The translations under genes and the position numbers were made by a program. Shown here piece after piece: positions 55,168-63,631 of a stretch of DNA of 64,000 nucleotides. The notes below the pieces were generated by a model that searched no databases, was not told the DNA's origin, and saw nothing but the letters and a program-made list of their open reading frames with translations. Location: the NCBI GenBank assembly GCA_013177825.1, contig JABLXX010000004.1:165990-229989 (forward strand). Direction: 5' to 3'. Numbering within the stretch: position 1 is the first letter of the stretch; each line of letters starts with the position of its first letter. This DNA is from Syntrophaceae bacterium (GTDB lineage: Bacteria > Desulfobacterota > Syntrophia > Syntrophales > PHBD01).

Positions 55168-56091
55168 GTGAAGGCAGCGGATATCCGGTGCATCCTCGTT
55201 CTCGGGGCCGGCACCATGGGAAGGCAGATCGCCCTGCATTTCGCACTGCGGGGCTGCGAAGTTGTTCTTTATGATCTGGAAGACGCCATCCTGGAGCGGG
55301 CGGCGGTGCTCATCAGGAAAGCCGCCGCCGGCCTCGTCCGTCAGGGGCGGGTGACGGAGCCGGAGGCCGAGGCGGCCCTCGGCCGGATCCGCGCTACAAC
55401 TGATGCCGCGCAGGCGGCGGACGGCGCCGACCTGGTCAGTGAATCCGTTCCGGAAGACCCGGTCCTCAAGGGAAGGGTCTTTTCCCTTTTTCACGGCCTC
55501 TGTCCGGCCCGAACCCTGTTCACCACCAATACCTCCTCCCTCGTTCCTTCCATGTTCGCCGCCGAGACCGGTCGGCCGGGAAGATTCCTGGCCCTCCACT
55601 TCCACGACCTATCGTACAATCTGGTCGTGGACGTCATGCCCCACCCCGGGACGGACGGGGAGGCGGTGCGCGTCGTCCGGGAATTCTGCGAGCGGACGGG
55701 CCTGATCCCCATCGTCCTGAAAAGGGAGCATCCCGGCTACCTTTTCAATCACATGTTCATGGCTCTCCTGGAAGCGGCCCAGACGCTGGCGGCCGAAGGG
55801 ATTGCCGAGGTTGAGGACATCGACCGCGCCTGGATGGGAGTGTTCGGCATGCCCATCGGGCCTTTCGGACTCATGGACCGCGTCGGTATCGACACTGCGT
55901 GGAAGATCGTGGATTACTGGGCGTCGAAGACGGGGGACCCCCGGGCGCTGAAGAATGCCGCCTTCCTGAAAAGCCGGGTGGAACGAGGCGAACTGGGCCA
56001 GAAAACGGGGCGGGGATTCTATGCCTACCCGGGGCCCCGTTTCACAAAGCCCGGCTTCGTCGAGGGGCGGGTTAAAGAGGAAGGGGAGTGA
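55168..56091 (+). CDS. 3-hydroxyacyl-CoA dehydrogenase-family protein with atypical active site
   Basis: 307 residues from a GTG at 55168, with AAAGGGGG upstream; an ATG at 55114 is less likely. The NAD site is VLGAGTMGRQIA near 10-21. The usual active-site HFFNP-type segment reads LALHFHDLSYNLVVDVMPHPGT, keeping the His but replacing NP and, two strands on, the acidic partner. So the substrate is likely not the plain 3-hydroxyacyl-CoA. The C-terminal domain (HPGYLFNHMFMALLEA) is normal. It starts the next gene after two bases. Confidence 0.8.
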   Translation: MKAADIRCILVLGAGTMGRQIALHFALRGCEVVLYDLEDAILERAAVLIRKAAAGLVRQGRVTEPEAEAALGRIRATTDAAQAADGADLVSESVPEDPVLKGRVFSLFHGLCPARTLFTTNTSSLVPSMFAAETGRPGRFLALHFHDLSYNLVVDVMPHPGTDGEAVRVVREFCERTGLIPIVLKREHPGYLFNHMFMALLEAAQTLAAEGIAEVEDIDRAWMGVFGMPIGPFGLMDRVGIDTAWKIVDYWASKTGDPRALKNAAFLKSRVERGELGQKTGRGFYAYPGPRFTKPGFVEGRVKEEGE

Positions 56092-56093
56092 CC

Positions 56094-58019
56094 ATGAGCC
56101 TGGAAGCCCTGTTTGCACCCGTTACGATCAACGGGATGACCCTTCGGAACCGGGCCGTCATGCCCGCCATGGGGACCGGTTACGGCAACACGGACGGCAC
56201 CGTCAGCGACCGCCTGGTCCGGTATCTCGCCCGGAGGGCAAGGGGTGGCGCGGGGCTCATCATTACGGAGGTCTGCGCGGTCACGCCCCGGGGAAAGGGG
56301 TTTCTCCGGGAGATCGGCGCCTGGAGCGACGATTTCATCCCCGGCCTGGCAGATATGGCAGCGGCGGTCCACCGCGAAGGGGCGAAGATCGCCCTGCAGC
56401 TGCATCATGCCGGTCGGGAGACCTTTTCCGCCGCCGCCGGAGGAATGCCGGAGGCGCCGTCACCCATTCCCAGCGTCATCATGAGGCAGCCCTGCGAGGA
56501 GATGAGCCCGGACCGGATCGCCGGGGTGATCGATGCCTTCGCCTCCGCGGCCCTGCGGGCCCAAAAAGCGGGGCTGGACGCCGTCGAGATCCACGGCGCC
56601 CACGGGTACCTGCTGACCCAGTTCCTGTCCCCCTTTTCCAATGTGCGGACGGACCGGTACGGAGGCTCTGAGGAGAACAGGATGCGTTTCGTCCTGGAGA
56701 CCGTTGCGGCGGTGAGGCAGGCCGTGGGGCCCCGCTTTCCCGTCCTCGTCCGGATCTCCACGGACGAGCTGATCAAGGGCGGCTACGACCTGGAGTTTGC
56801 GAAACGGCTGGCGCCGCGACTGGTGGCCGCCGGCGCCGATGCGATTCACGCCTCGGTGGGCGTCTATTCGACGCCGGGCAACCTGAGCATCGCGTCCATG
56901 GATACGGAGGCCGGGTTCAACCTGTCCCGCGCCCGGGCGATCCGGGAGCGGGTGGAGGTGCCGATCATCGCCGTGGGACGGATCAACGACCCCCGGCTGG
57001 CCGGCCGGGCCATAGCGGCGGGCGACGCCGACCTGGTGAGCTTCGGCCGCCAGCACCTGGCGGATCCGGACTTTCTCGCCAAGGCCCGGGAAGGGCGCTG
57101 GGACGATATCCGCTGGTGCGTCTCCTGCAACCAGGGCTGCATCGAGCGGCTGATGTACGAGATGCAGCCCGTCACCTGCACGTTCAACCCCGAATGCGGA
57201 AACGAGCGCGAACAAGCATCCGCCGCCGAGCCGGGGCGCCGCCTGTGGGTGATCGGCGCCGGTCCGGCAGGCCTCTCCGCCGCTCTGGCCGCCGCGGAGC
57301 GGGGACAGAAAGTGGAGGTTTTCGAGAAGGAGGATGCCCCGGGAGGACAGGTCCTCCCGGCCAGCCGTCCGCCCCACAAGGAGGCCTTCCTGGGCTGGGT
57401 GACCTGGGCGGTGCGCCGGGCGAAGGAACGGGGCGTGATCTTTCACCTTGGCCGGGAGGTCGATGCCGAACTCATCAAAACAGGACGCCCCGAAGCGGTG
57501 GTTCTTGCCGCCGGTGCCTCCCCGTCGGTTCCGAAGATCCCGGGCATCCGCGGGTGCCATGTCTTCGATGCCCGGGACGTTCTGACGGGCAGGGCGGACC
57601 CCGAGGGGCCCGTTGCCGTTCTCGGCGCCGGATACGTCGGCATGGAGACGGCGGATTATCTGCTGGCCCGGGGCGTCGACGTCACGGTCCTCGAGATGCA
57701 GGCCGCTTATCCCGTGGGCAGGCACACCTCCCACGGGTACTGGCTGCACCTGCGGCTGAAGGAGCGGGGCGCCCGCATCCTCCTCGGCGCGACGGTAACG
57801 GGAATCGGGGAGCATGCCGTTTCCTACCGGCAAGGGGAAGAAGAAGGAACCGTCACGGCGGCTTCGGTGATCACGGCACTGGGGGCCAGGATGGAGAACG
57901 GACTGGAAGACGTCCTGCGGGAGATCGGCATCCCTTGGCGGACCGTCGGCGACGCGGCCGGTCCCCGGAGGCTCCTGGAGGCCATTCACGAGGGCGACCG
58001 GGCGGGTCGGGAGATCTGA
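56094..58019 (+). CDS. 2,4-dienoyl-CoA reductase-type NADH:flavin oxidoreductase (FadH-like)
   Basis: 641 residues from the ATG at 56094 (GGAAGGGGAG upstream). An N-terminal OYE/FMN TIM barrel (about 1-330) contains HHAGR and the HGAHGYLLTQFLSPFSN catalytic region. A [4Fe-4S] cluster is bound by C343-x2-C-x3-C and a later C (CVSCNQGC...TCTFNPECG). The C-terminal FAD/NAD domain has VIGAGPAGLSAA and VAVLGAGYVGMETA. This resembles DCR, which reduces unsaturated acyl-CoAs; in anaerobes homologues also act on enoates. It follows the dehydrogenase by two bases. Confidence 0.9.
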   Translation: MSLEALFAPVTINGMTLRNRAVMPAMGTGYGNTDGTVSDRLVRYLARRARGGAGLIITEVCAVTPRGKGFLREIGAWSDDFIPGLADMAAAVHREGAKIALQLHHAGRETFSAAAGGMPEAPSPIPSVIMRQPCEEMSPDRIAGVIDAFASAALRAQKAGLDAVEIHGAHGYLLTQFLSPFSNVRTDRYGGSEENRMRFVLETVAAVRQAVGPRFPVLVRISTDELIKGGYDLEFAKRLAPRLVAAGADAIHASVGVYSTPGNLSIASMDTEAGFNLSRARAIRERVEVPIIAVGRINDPRLAGRAIAAGDADLVSFGRQHLADPDFLAKAREGRWDDIRWCVSCNQGCIERLMYEMQPVTCTFNPECGNEREQASAAEPGRRLWVIGAGPAGLSAALAAAERGQKVEVFEKEDAPGGQVLPASRPPHKEAFLGWVTWAVRRAKERGVIFHLGREVDAELIKTGRPEAVVLAAGASPSVPKIPGIRGCHVFDARDVLTGRADPEGPVAVLGAGYVGMETADYLLARGVDVTVLEMQAAYPVGRHTSHGYWLHLRLKERGARILLGATVTGIGEHAVSYRQGEEEGTVTAASVITALGARMENGLEDVLREIGIPWRTVGDAAGPRRLLEAIHEGDRAGREI

Positions 58020-58022
58020 GGC

Positions 58023-58994
58023 CTATCGGCCCTGAATCGCCCTGGCAAGGGCGTCGCCGAGCTTCTCCATCTCCCGGTTGAGGCCGGCCTCGCCGAGGGA
58101 GCGGACCTGCCGGTCCAGGACCACCTTTCTCGCCGGCACATTGATCAGCCGGCAGTGAATGATATATAGCGTCTTTTTCTTCTCCACGCTTCCCGCCACG
58201 ATGTAGGGGATGCCCATCCGCTCACCGATATGGACGATGTCGTCCAGCTTTTCATTCTGCTGAAGATCGTTGAGACTCAGAAACTCCTCCAGCTCCTTCC
58301 GCTCCACGAGCAGGAACGAGGGGGTCTTCCGGAGGGAGTGGACGAGCGCGTCGGTGATGGAAGCGGAGACCGGGGAGGCGTCGATCGTCAGGGACTGGAA
58401 ATTGTAGACGGCGATCCGGACGGGGGCCGACGATTCGACCGGAACGTTTCTTTCCGGCGCGGGAGCCACCGCGACCGGGACCGGGGCAGGCTCGGCAACG
58501 GAAACGGGGGGATGGACCGCGGCGGGCAGCGGTTCCGTCCGGACGGCCGCCCGGGCGGGTTGTGACGGAGCCCCGCCGAGAAGAGCGACGATCTCGGCAA
58601 ATCCGCCCTGCCGGGCATAATCCGCTGCCGTTTGTCCGGAGGCATCTTTCATGGAAGGATCGGCGCCGGCTTCCAGGAGCGCCCTGACGGCGGAGGCGAA
58701 ACCATACTGGGCCGCCAGGGTCAGGGGGGTGCCGTACGGGGATGACGCATTTACGTTGGCACCCCGACTGGCGAGCAGCGTGATCATGTCCGCCTTGCCG
58801 TAGTAGGCCGCCCAATGGAGGGGCGTGAAGCCGTCGGCTCCTTTTTCGTTTACGTCGGACCCCTGATTCAGGAAGTTCGTAACTGCCGGGCCGTCGCCGG
58901 CAATGATGGCGTTTACGAAGGTGTTGCGGCAGCCCGCCGTCAGCGCAATCAGCGCGACCGCGCAGACGGTCCAGATGAGCAGTCTATGCCTCAC
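58023..58994 (-). CDS. Ankyrin-repeat lipoprotein with a C-terminal CsgG-like domain
   Basis: 323 residues. A lipoprotein signal ends LTAGC near 22. Three to four ankyrin repeats follow (DGFTPLHWAAYYGKADMITLLASRGANVN, then PYGTPLTLAAQYGFASAVRALL, then SGQTAADYARQGGFAEIV) between about 35 and 140. A Pro/Ala/Val linker leads to a C-terminal region (about 190-323) beginning VRIAVYNFQSLTID and containing VSASITDALVHSL, resembling CsgG/FlgO-type proteins. Protein partners are unknown. It is next to the GspE/PilB gene on the same strand. Confidence 0.82.
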   Translation of the reverse strand: MRHRLLIWTVCAVALIALTAGCRNTFVNAIIAGDGPAVTNFLNQGSDVNEKGADGFTPLHWAAYYGKADMITLLASRGANVNASSPYGTPLTLAAQYGFASAVRALLEAGADPSMKDASGQTAADYARQGGFAEIVALLGGAPSQPARAAVRTEPLPAAVHPPVSVAEPAPVPVAVAPAPERNVPVESSAPVRIAVYNFQSLTIDASPVSASITDALVHSLRKTPSFLLVERKELEEFLSLNDLQQNEKLDDIVHIGERMGIPYIVAGSVEKKKTLYIIHCRLINVPARKVVLDRQVRSLGEAGLNREMEKLGDALARAIQGR

Positions 58995-59106
58995 GGTTTC
59001 CCTCCCTTGCTGTTTTCCCGGGCAGATCTGATTTTCTGCACCGGTTTTGTTGCCGGTGGACCTGATGGATTCCGGACTGTCTCCCGGAGATGCAGGCCGC
59101 AGCGCC

Positions 59107-60732
59107 TCAGCGCAGGCAGACGCTCAGGATTTCGATGAAGTCCGTTTCTCCCTCCAGCACCTTCAGGATCCCGCTCTGCAGCAGGGTGTTCATCCCTTCC
59201 AGTGTTGCGGTCTTCCGGATGGCGGCAATGGACTTCCGGCTGATGATCATCTGCTTGATGCCGTCGCTGGCCACCAGGAGCTCGTAGATGCCCATCATCC
59301 CGCGGTATCCGGTGCCGTTGCATTCCGGGCAGCCCTTGGGGCGGCTGATCCGGCGATCTTCCGAATACTCAAGGTTCAGCGAGGCAAAGGCCTTCTCGCC
59401 GTAATTCCTCGCCAGGTCGTCCCACTCCTCCCGGCCGATGGGGACGGATTCTCGGCAATGGACGCAGAGGCGCCGCACGAGGCGCTGGGCCAGGACGCAC
59501 AGCAGCGAATCGGCGAAACCGAAGGGGTCGATTCCCATGTCCAGGAGGCGGACGATGGTCTCCGGGGCGTTGTTCGTGTGGAGGGTGGAGAGGACGAGAT
59601 GGCCTGTCGTGGACGCCTCGACGCCCATCTTGGCTGTTTCGTAGTCCCGCATTTCCCCCACCATGATGATGTCCGGGTCGGAGCGCAGGAAAGCCCGCAT
59701 GGCGGTGCTGAAGTCCAGGCCGATTTTGTGGTGCATCTGGACCTGGCGGATTCCCTTCTGGGTGATCTCGACAGGGTCTTCGGCGGTCCAGATCTTGGTG
59801 TTGGGACGGTTCAGGCGATGCAGGGCGGCGTGGGCCGTCGTCGTCTTGCCGGAGCCGGTGGGGCCGACGATCAGAATCAGTCCGTAGGGCTTGTCGAGCT
59901 GTTCGATGAACCGGGCCAGGGTCTCCCGTGGCATGCCCAGTTCGTCCAGGGTCATGATCTTCCCCCGGGTCAGGATCCGCAGGACCACGTCCTCCACGTA
60001 ACCGTGGGTCGGCATGGTGGCCACCCGGAGCTCGATGTCATCTCCGCCGGGCCGCGTGTGCCTGATCTTTCCGTCCTGGGGCAGGCGCCGCTCGGTGATG
60101 TCCAGATTGGAGAGAATCTTGATGCGCGAGACGATCGCCGCCCGGTAGTCGTAGGGGAGGGTGCGGTAATGGAAGCACTCGCCGTCGACGCGAAACCGGA
60201 CGACGACCTCCCGGTCCCGGACGTCCGGTTCGATATGGATGTCCGAGGCCCGGCGCAGGCAGGCCTCGTTGATGATCTCGTTCACCAGGCGGACGATGGT
60301 TCCGTCCGTCTCGGTGACGGCCATGAAGTCGTCCCGCCGTTCCCCGTTTTCCGCCTCGCTTTCCTTTGACCGGGCTTCCTTCAGGTAGCCGGTTCCGTAG
60401 AAATGGTCGATGAACTTCAGGATGTCTTCCCGGGAAGCCAGGCAATAATCGATCTGCTTCGTCTTCAGCAGGTTCTCGATGCTGTCACGCCGCGGCAGAT
60501 CGTCCGGATTGTCCACGAGGACCGAAATCCGTCCCTCCCGCCGCTCCAGGGGCACCCAGCACTCGCGGTTCAGGTATTCATGCTTGAGATTAACGAGGAG
60601 ACTGCGGGGGACGGGAAACCGCTCGTCGAAGGATACCGAGCGGACCGGAGCGGACTTCCCCGGAACCCGGTCGGGCCGCCCCGTTTCCTCCTCGGTCCCG
60701 TTTCCGTTTGGCTGTACAGCCGGATGCCTCAT
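59107..60732 (-). CDS. GspE/PilB-family secretion or pilus assembly ATPase
   Basis: 541 residues. An N-terminal T2SSE-N domain (about 30-135) precedes the ATPase core. That core has Walker A GPTGSGKTTTAHA near 282-294, Asp box (TAEDPVEITQKG), Walker B (SDPDIIMVGEMRD) and His box. A zinc knuckle, CVHC near 433 and CPEC near 475, is typical of GspE/PilB. It powers type II secretion or type IV pili. No other Gsp/Pil genes adjoin it except the prepilin peptidase 39 kb away, so it appears orphaned. Confidence 0.9.
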   Translation of the reverse strand: MRHPAVQPNGNGTEEETGRPDRVPGKSAPVRSVSFDERFPVPRSLLVNLKHEYLNRECWVPLERREGRISVLVDNPDDLPRRDSIENLLKTKQIDYCLASREDILKFIDHFYGTGYLKEARSKESEAENGERRDDFMAVTETDGTIVRLVNEIINEACLRRASDIHIEPDVRDREVVVRFRVDGECFHYRTLPYDYRAAIVSRIKILSNLDITERRLPQDGKIRHTRPGGDDIELRVATMPTHGYVEDVVLRILTRGKIMTLDELGMPRETLARFIEQLDKPYGLILIVGPTGSGKTTTAHAALHRLNRPNTKIWTAEDPVEITQKGIRQVQMHHKIGLDFSTAMRAFLRSDPDIIMVGEMRDYETAKMGVEASTTGHLVLSTLHTNNAPETIVRLLDMGIDPFGFADSLLCVLAQRLVRRLCVHCRESVPIGREEWDDLARNYGEKAFASLNLEYSEDRRISRPKGCPECNGTGYRGMMGIYELLVASDGIKQMIISRKSIAAIRKTATLEGMNTLLQSGILKVLEGETDFIEILSVCLR

Positions 60733-60887
60733 GATTTCAATGCCCTCACCGAATGTGTGCCATAAAGCGGGCTCATTATAGGGGAAGCGGCCGTATTCTT
60801 CAATGGATGATATGCCGCTGCCACGCCGATGCTGACCGGGAGGACGATTCGTGCTATACGGGAACCATCCCCCACCGGATCGAGCAC

Positions 60888-62567
60888 ATGGAGCTTGTCT
60901 ATCTCTCCGACGTCCACGATGCCTTTGACCGGGTCAAGGAACTCCTGGCCCGGACGGACGCCGATGTTTACGTCATCGCAGGCGACCTCATCGATCGTCC
61001 CTTCTATACGGAGGAGATGTCCGCCCGCTACCGGAGGAGGCAGGCTTTCTTTTCCGCACTCCGCCACCGGCTGGGGTGCGGGGAGATCGCCGTCGAGGAA
61101 TTCGTAGATACCCTGCCGGAGCGGACCGACGTGCCGGAGGACGTCCGTCGGCAGGCGGCTGAGTTCCGGGAGGAGACCATCCGGGGCCGCCGGGTTATGC
61201 AGCAGAAATACAAGATCCTCGAGAGCATCCTGCGCCTGAAACCGTCGGCCCGGATCCTCTGCCTGCCCGGCAACTACGACATGGACCTCCAGTACACCTC
61301 TCTCCATGAGCGGGACCTGCACCGGCACTGGGTTCAGGCCGGGGAGCTGAGGATCGCCGGCTACGGGGGGGCGGATATACTGACGCCCGGGATTCCCGAG
61401 CAGTACGCGGTGAAATACCTGGCTGACAGGGGTGCGAGTGAGATGGCCCGGTTCTTCGGCGAGGCGCGGCCGGACATCGTGGCGACCCACAAGCCTGCAC
61501 ACGGCGTCCTCGATCACCTGCCGTCCAGGGGCGAAAGCGGCTCGCCGGAGCTCCGGCGCTACTGCGAGGAGAACGGGGCGCTCCTGTGTCTGACGGGCCA
61601 TCTGCACGACCAGTGGGGGTTCGAGGAGGTAGAAGACACGGTATACCTCAACCCCTCCAACTTCGGGGAGATCCATGAGCCGGGCGGAAGGATCTCCGAA
61701 GGCGGCTTTTTCTATGCCATCGAGACCGGGACCCGGCGGCTCGAGCGGATCACCCTGCGCAAACTGGCCCGGGGACTCATTCACGACGTGGCCGTCTTCG
61801 TGCCCGGGGAGGAAGGATGGTCCCGGACGGTCCTGGACAGGGAGCGCTACGGAGCCCACCTGCTGGCAAAATGCGTCGATCGGGAAGGAGAAGCGACCAG
61901 CCGGGAGCCGCGGGAACGGCTGATCGCCCTCATGGCCCGGTTTTTCCCCGGTCTCGACGATGGGACCGATGCCGGGCCGCTGATGATGCATGTCGCGGAT
62001 TCATGCAGCCGCATCGTGGCACGCTTCGGCATGGACGCGGGGGTGGACCTTGTGAGCGACGGTGCTCCCGCACGCTCCGGATCGCCACCCTGCTTGGAAT
62101 TGGTCGTTTATCTCGGCCGCGGCGATTCTTCCGGGAGTGGGCATGGCGGGGATCGCGGAGAGACTCCCCGGTTCGACGAGGCGCTGGAGGTGCTCCGGTC
62201 GGACCTGGAGGCCGTTGCGGGTGTTGCCGTCGTCGACGGCATCGACCTGGAGCGGGTGGATCGAAGCATCCGGGAAAGGGACTATGAGTGCGACTCCGCC
62301 CAGCGCTTCGCCGCCTACCGATCCGTGGGGCGCCTGCTCGTGCCCGGTGCCGTGTCCGCGGTGGACCGGCGGCTCGATTCGGACCCGGTGTTCCGCGGAG
62401 AGATCGAAGGAACCGGCGGAACGTACATGGAAATTTTTCTCAATGTCGCCGAAGGGGTCCGGACCATGAAGGATTTCGACGCCCGCCTCCGGGATCTGGG
62501 AATCATCGCGCCCGAGTCCTATCGGAAAAAAATCCAAGGAGTGCTCCATGGCCATCGCAAAGGATAA
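60888..62567 (+). CDS. Calcineurin-like metallophosphoesterase fused to an uncharacterised C-terminal domain
   Basis: 559 residues from the ATG at 60888. The N-terminal domain (about 1-310) has metallophosphatase motifs: YLSDVHD (Asp8, His10), AGDLIDR (Asp33), LPGNYDMD and GHLHDQW. About 250 further residues form a domain I do not recognise, with VAGVAVVDGIDLERVDRS and EGTGGTYMEIFLNVAEG. Upstream 45 codons in frame are not typical. The 3' end overlaps the GGDEF gene by 20 bases, so the two are coupled. The substrate is unknown. It is divergent from the GspE gene. Confidence 0.78.
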   Translation: MELVYLSDVHDAFDRVKELLARTDADVYVIAGDLIDRPFYTEEMSARYRRRQAFFSALRHRLGCGEIAVEEFVDTLPERTDVPEDVRRQAAEFREETIRGRRVMQQKYKILESILRLKPSARILCLPGNYDMDLQYTSLHERDLHRHWVQAGELRIAGYGGADILTPGIPEQYAVKYLADRGASEMARFFGEARPDIVATHKPAHGVLDHLPSRGESGSPELRRYCEENGALLCLTGHLHDQWGFEEVEDTVYLNPSNFGEIHEPGGRISEGGFFYAIETGTRRLERITLRKLARGLIHDVAVFVPGEEGWSRTVLDRERYGAHLLAKCVDREGEATSREPRERLIALMARFFPGLDDGTDAGPLMMHVADSCSRIVARFGMDAGVDLVSDGAPARSGSPPCLELVVYLGRGDSSGSGHGGDRGETPRFDEALEVLRSDLEAVAGVAVVDGIDLERVDRSIRERDYECDSAQRFAAYRSVGRLLVPGAVSAVDRRLDSDPVFRGEIEGTGGTYMEIFLNVAEGVRTMKDFDARLRDLGIIAPESYRKKIQGVLHGHRKG

Positions 62568-63540
62568 GGTAAAACGGCTGATCAAGATGGCGGATCTGCT
62601 CTGTGCCTCCTTCACCATGGAGGAAGCTTATGGAGTTCTGGGACGGGAAATGTCCCGCCTGTTTCCGGCGGGTGTCTTTTACCGGCATCACGCCGTTCGG
62701 GACCTGCTGGAGGCGGAGGCCTGGTGGGGCGAAGCGCCGAAGGAGGCCGTCTTCGCCCCGGTCGACTGCCATGCAGTCCGACGGAACCGTCCGCACCTGG
62801 TGGCCGGCGCGGCCAGGGGAATTCCCTGTCCTCACGCGGAACGGGAGAGCGACGGCCGCGTCTCCCTCTGCGTGCCCATGACGGTCCACGGGGAGTTCCT
62901 GGGGCTACTCCATCTCCGGCTCGATCTGCCCGCGGGGGCGCCGCGGCGGGCCGTCGAGGCGGGAGAGCAGCTGGCCCTGATGGCGGCCCAGCAGATCCGG
63001 CTGGCCCTGAAAAACATCCAGCTGCGGGAGGAGTTGAGCAGCCTGTCCACCCGGGATCCACTGACGGGGCTCGTCAACCGCCGCTACCTGGAAGCGACGC
63101 TGGAGCGGGAGCTGAAAAAGGCGGGAAGGCAGGGACAGTCCGTGGGGGTCGTCTTTATGGACATCGACCATCTCGGCCACATCAACCAGACCCACGGCAT
63201 CGAGGAAGGGGAGCGGATCATCCGCGACCTGGGGACATTTCTCGGCGGGAACATTCGTGACGAGGACATCGCCTGCCGCTGGGGGGCCGACGAATTCGTC
63301 CTGATCCTTCCAGGAAGCGGCCTCGATGCGGCGCGGCGCCGGGCCGAAAATCTCCGGGAGATGCTGGGGGACGAGTCCCGGAAGGAGGGCCTTCAGCACC
63401 TGCGGCGGGTCACTCTTTCCATCGGCGTGGCCGCTTCGCCCGAGCACGGCGAGACGGCGGGGGATATCCTCCAGTCTGTCCGGGGGGCGGTGAAGCGGGC
63501 CAAGCAGGAAGGGCGGGACCGGGTCTGCACGGCCGGCTGA
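62548..63540 (+). CDS. GAF-GGDEF protein with degenerate catalytic site and intact I-site
   Basis: 330 residues. An N-terminal GAF-like sensor (about 1-155) is followed by a GGDEF domain (about 165-330). The signature reads WGADEF at 245-250 instead of GGDEF. The DIDHFKxxND motif appears as DIDHLGHINQ, losing the Lys and the Asp that contact GTP. RDED at 237-240, five residues before GADEF, is a good RxxD inhibitory site. So this may bind c-di-GMP rather than make it, though activity cannot be excluded. It overlaps the phosphoesterase gene by 20 bases. A diguanylate-binding sensor is my preferred reading. Confidence 0.82.
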   Translation: MAIAKDKVKRLIKMADLLCASFTMEEAYGVLGREMSRLFPAGVFYRHHAVRDLLEAEAWWGEAPKEAVFAPVDCHAVRRNRPHLVAGAARGIPCPHAERESDGRVSLCVPMTVHGEFLGLLHLRLDLPAGAPRRAVEAGEQLALMAAQQIRLALKNIQLREELSSLSTRDPLTGLVNRRYLEATLERELKKAGRQGQSVGVVFMDIDHLGHINQTHGIEEGERIIRDLGTFLGGNIRDEDIACRWGADEFVLILPGSGLDAARRRAENLREMLGDESRKEGLQHLRRVTLSIGVAASPEHGETAGDILQSVRGAVKRAKQEGRDRVCTAG

Positions 63541-63631
63541 AGCAGGGCGCTTCCTCGTCATACGTCGTTCGGGGAGCGGAAAGAGAATGCGGCTGTTCCT
63601 CCTCTCACCCGGGATGACCGATTCCCCTGTA

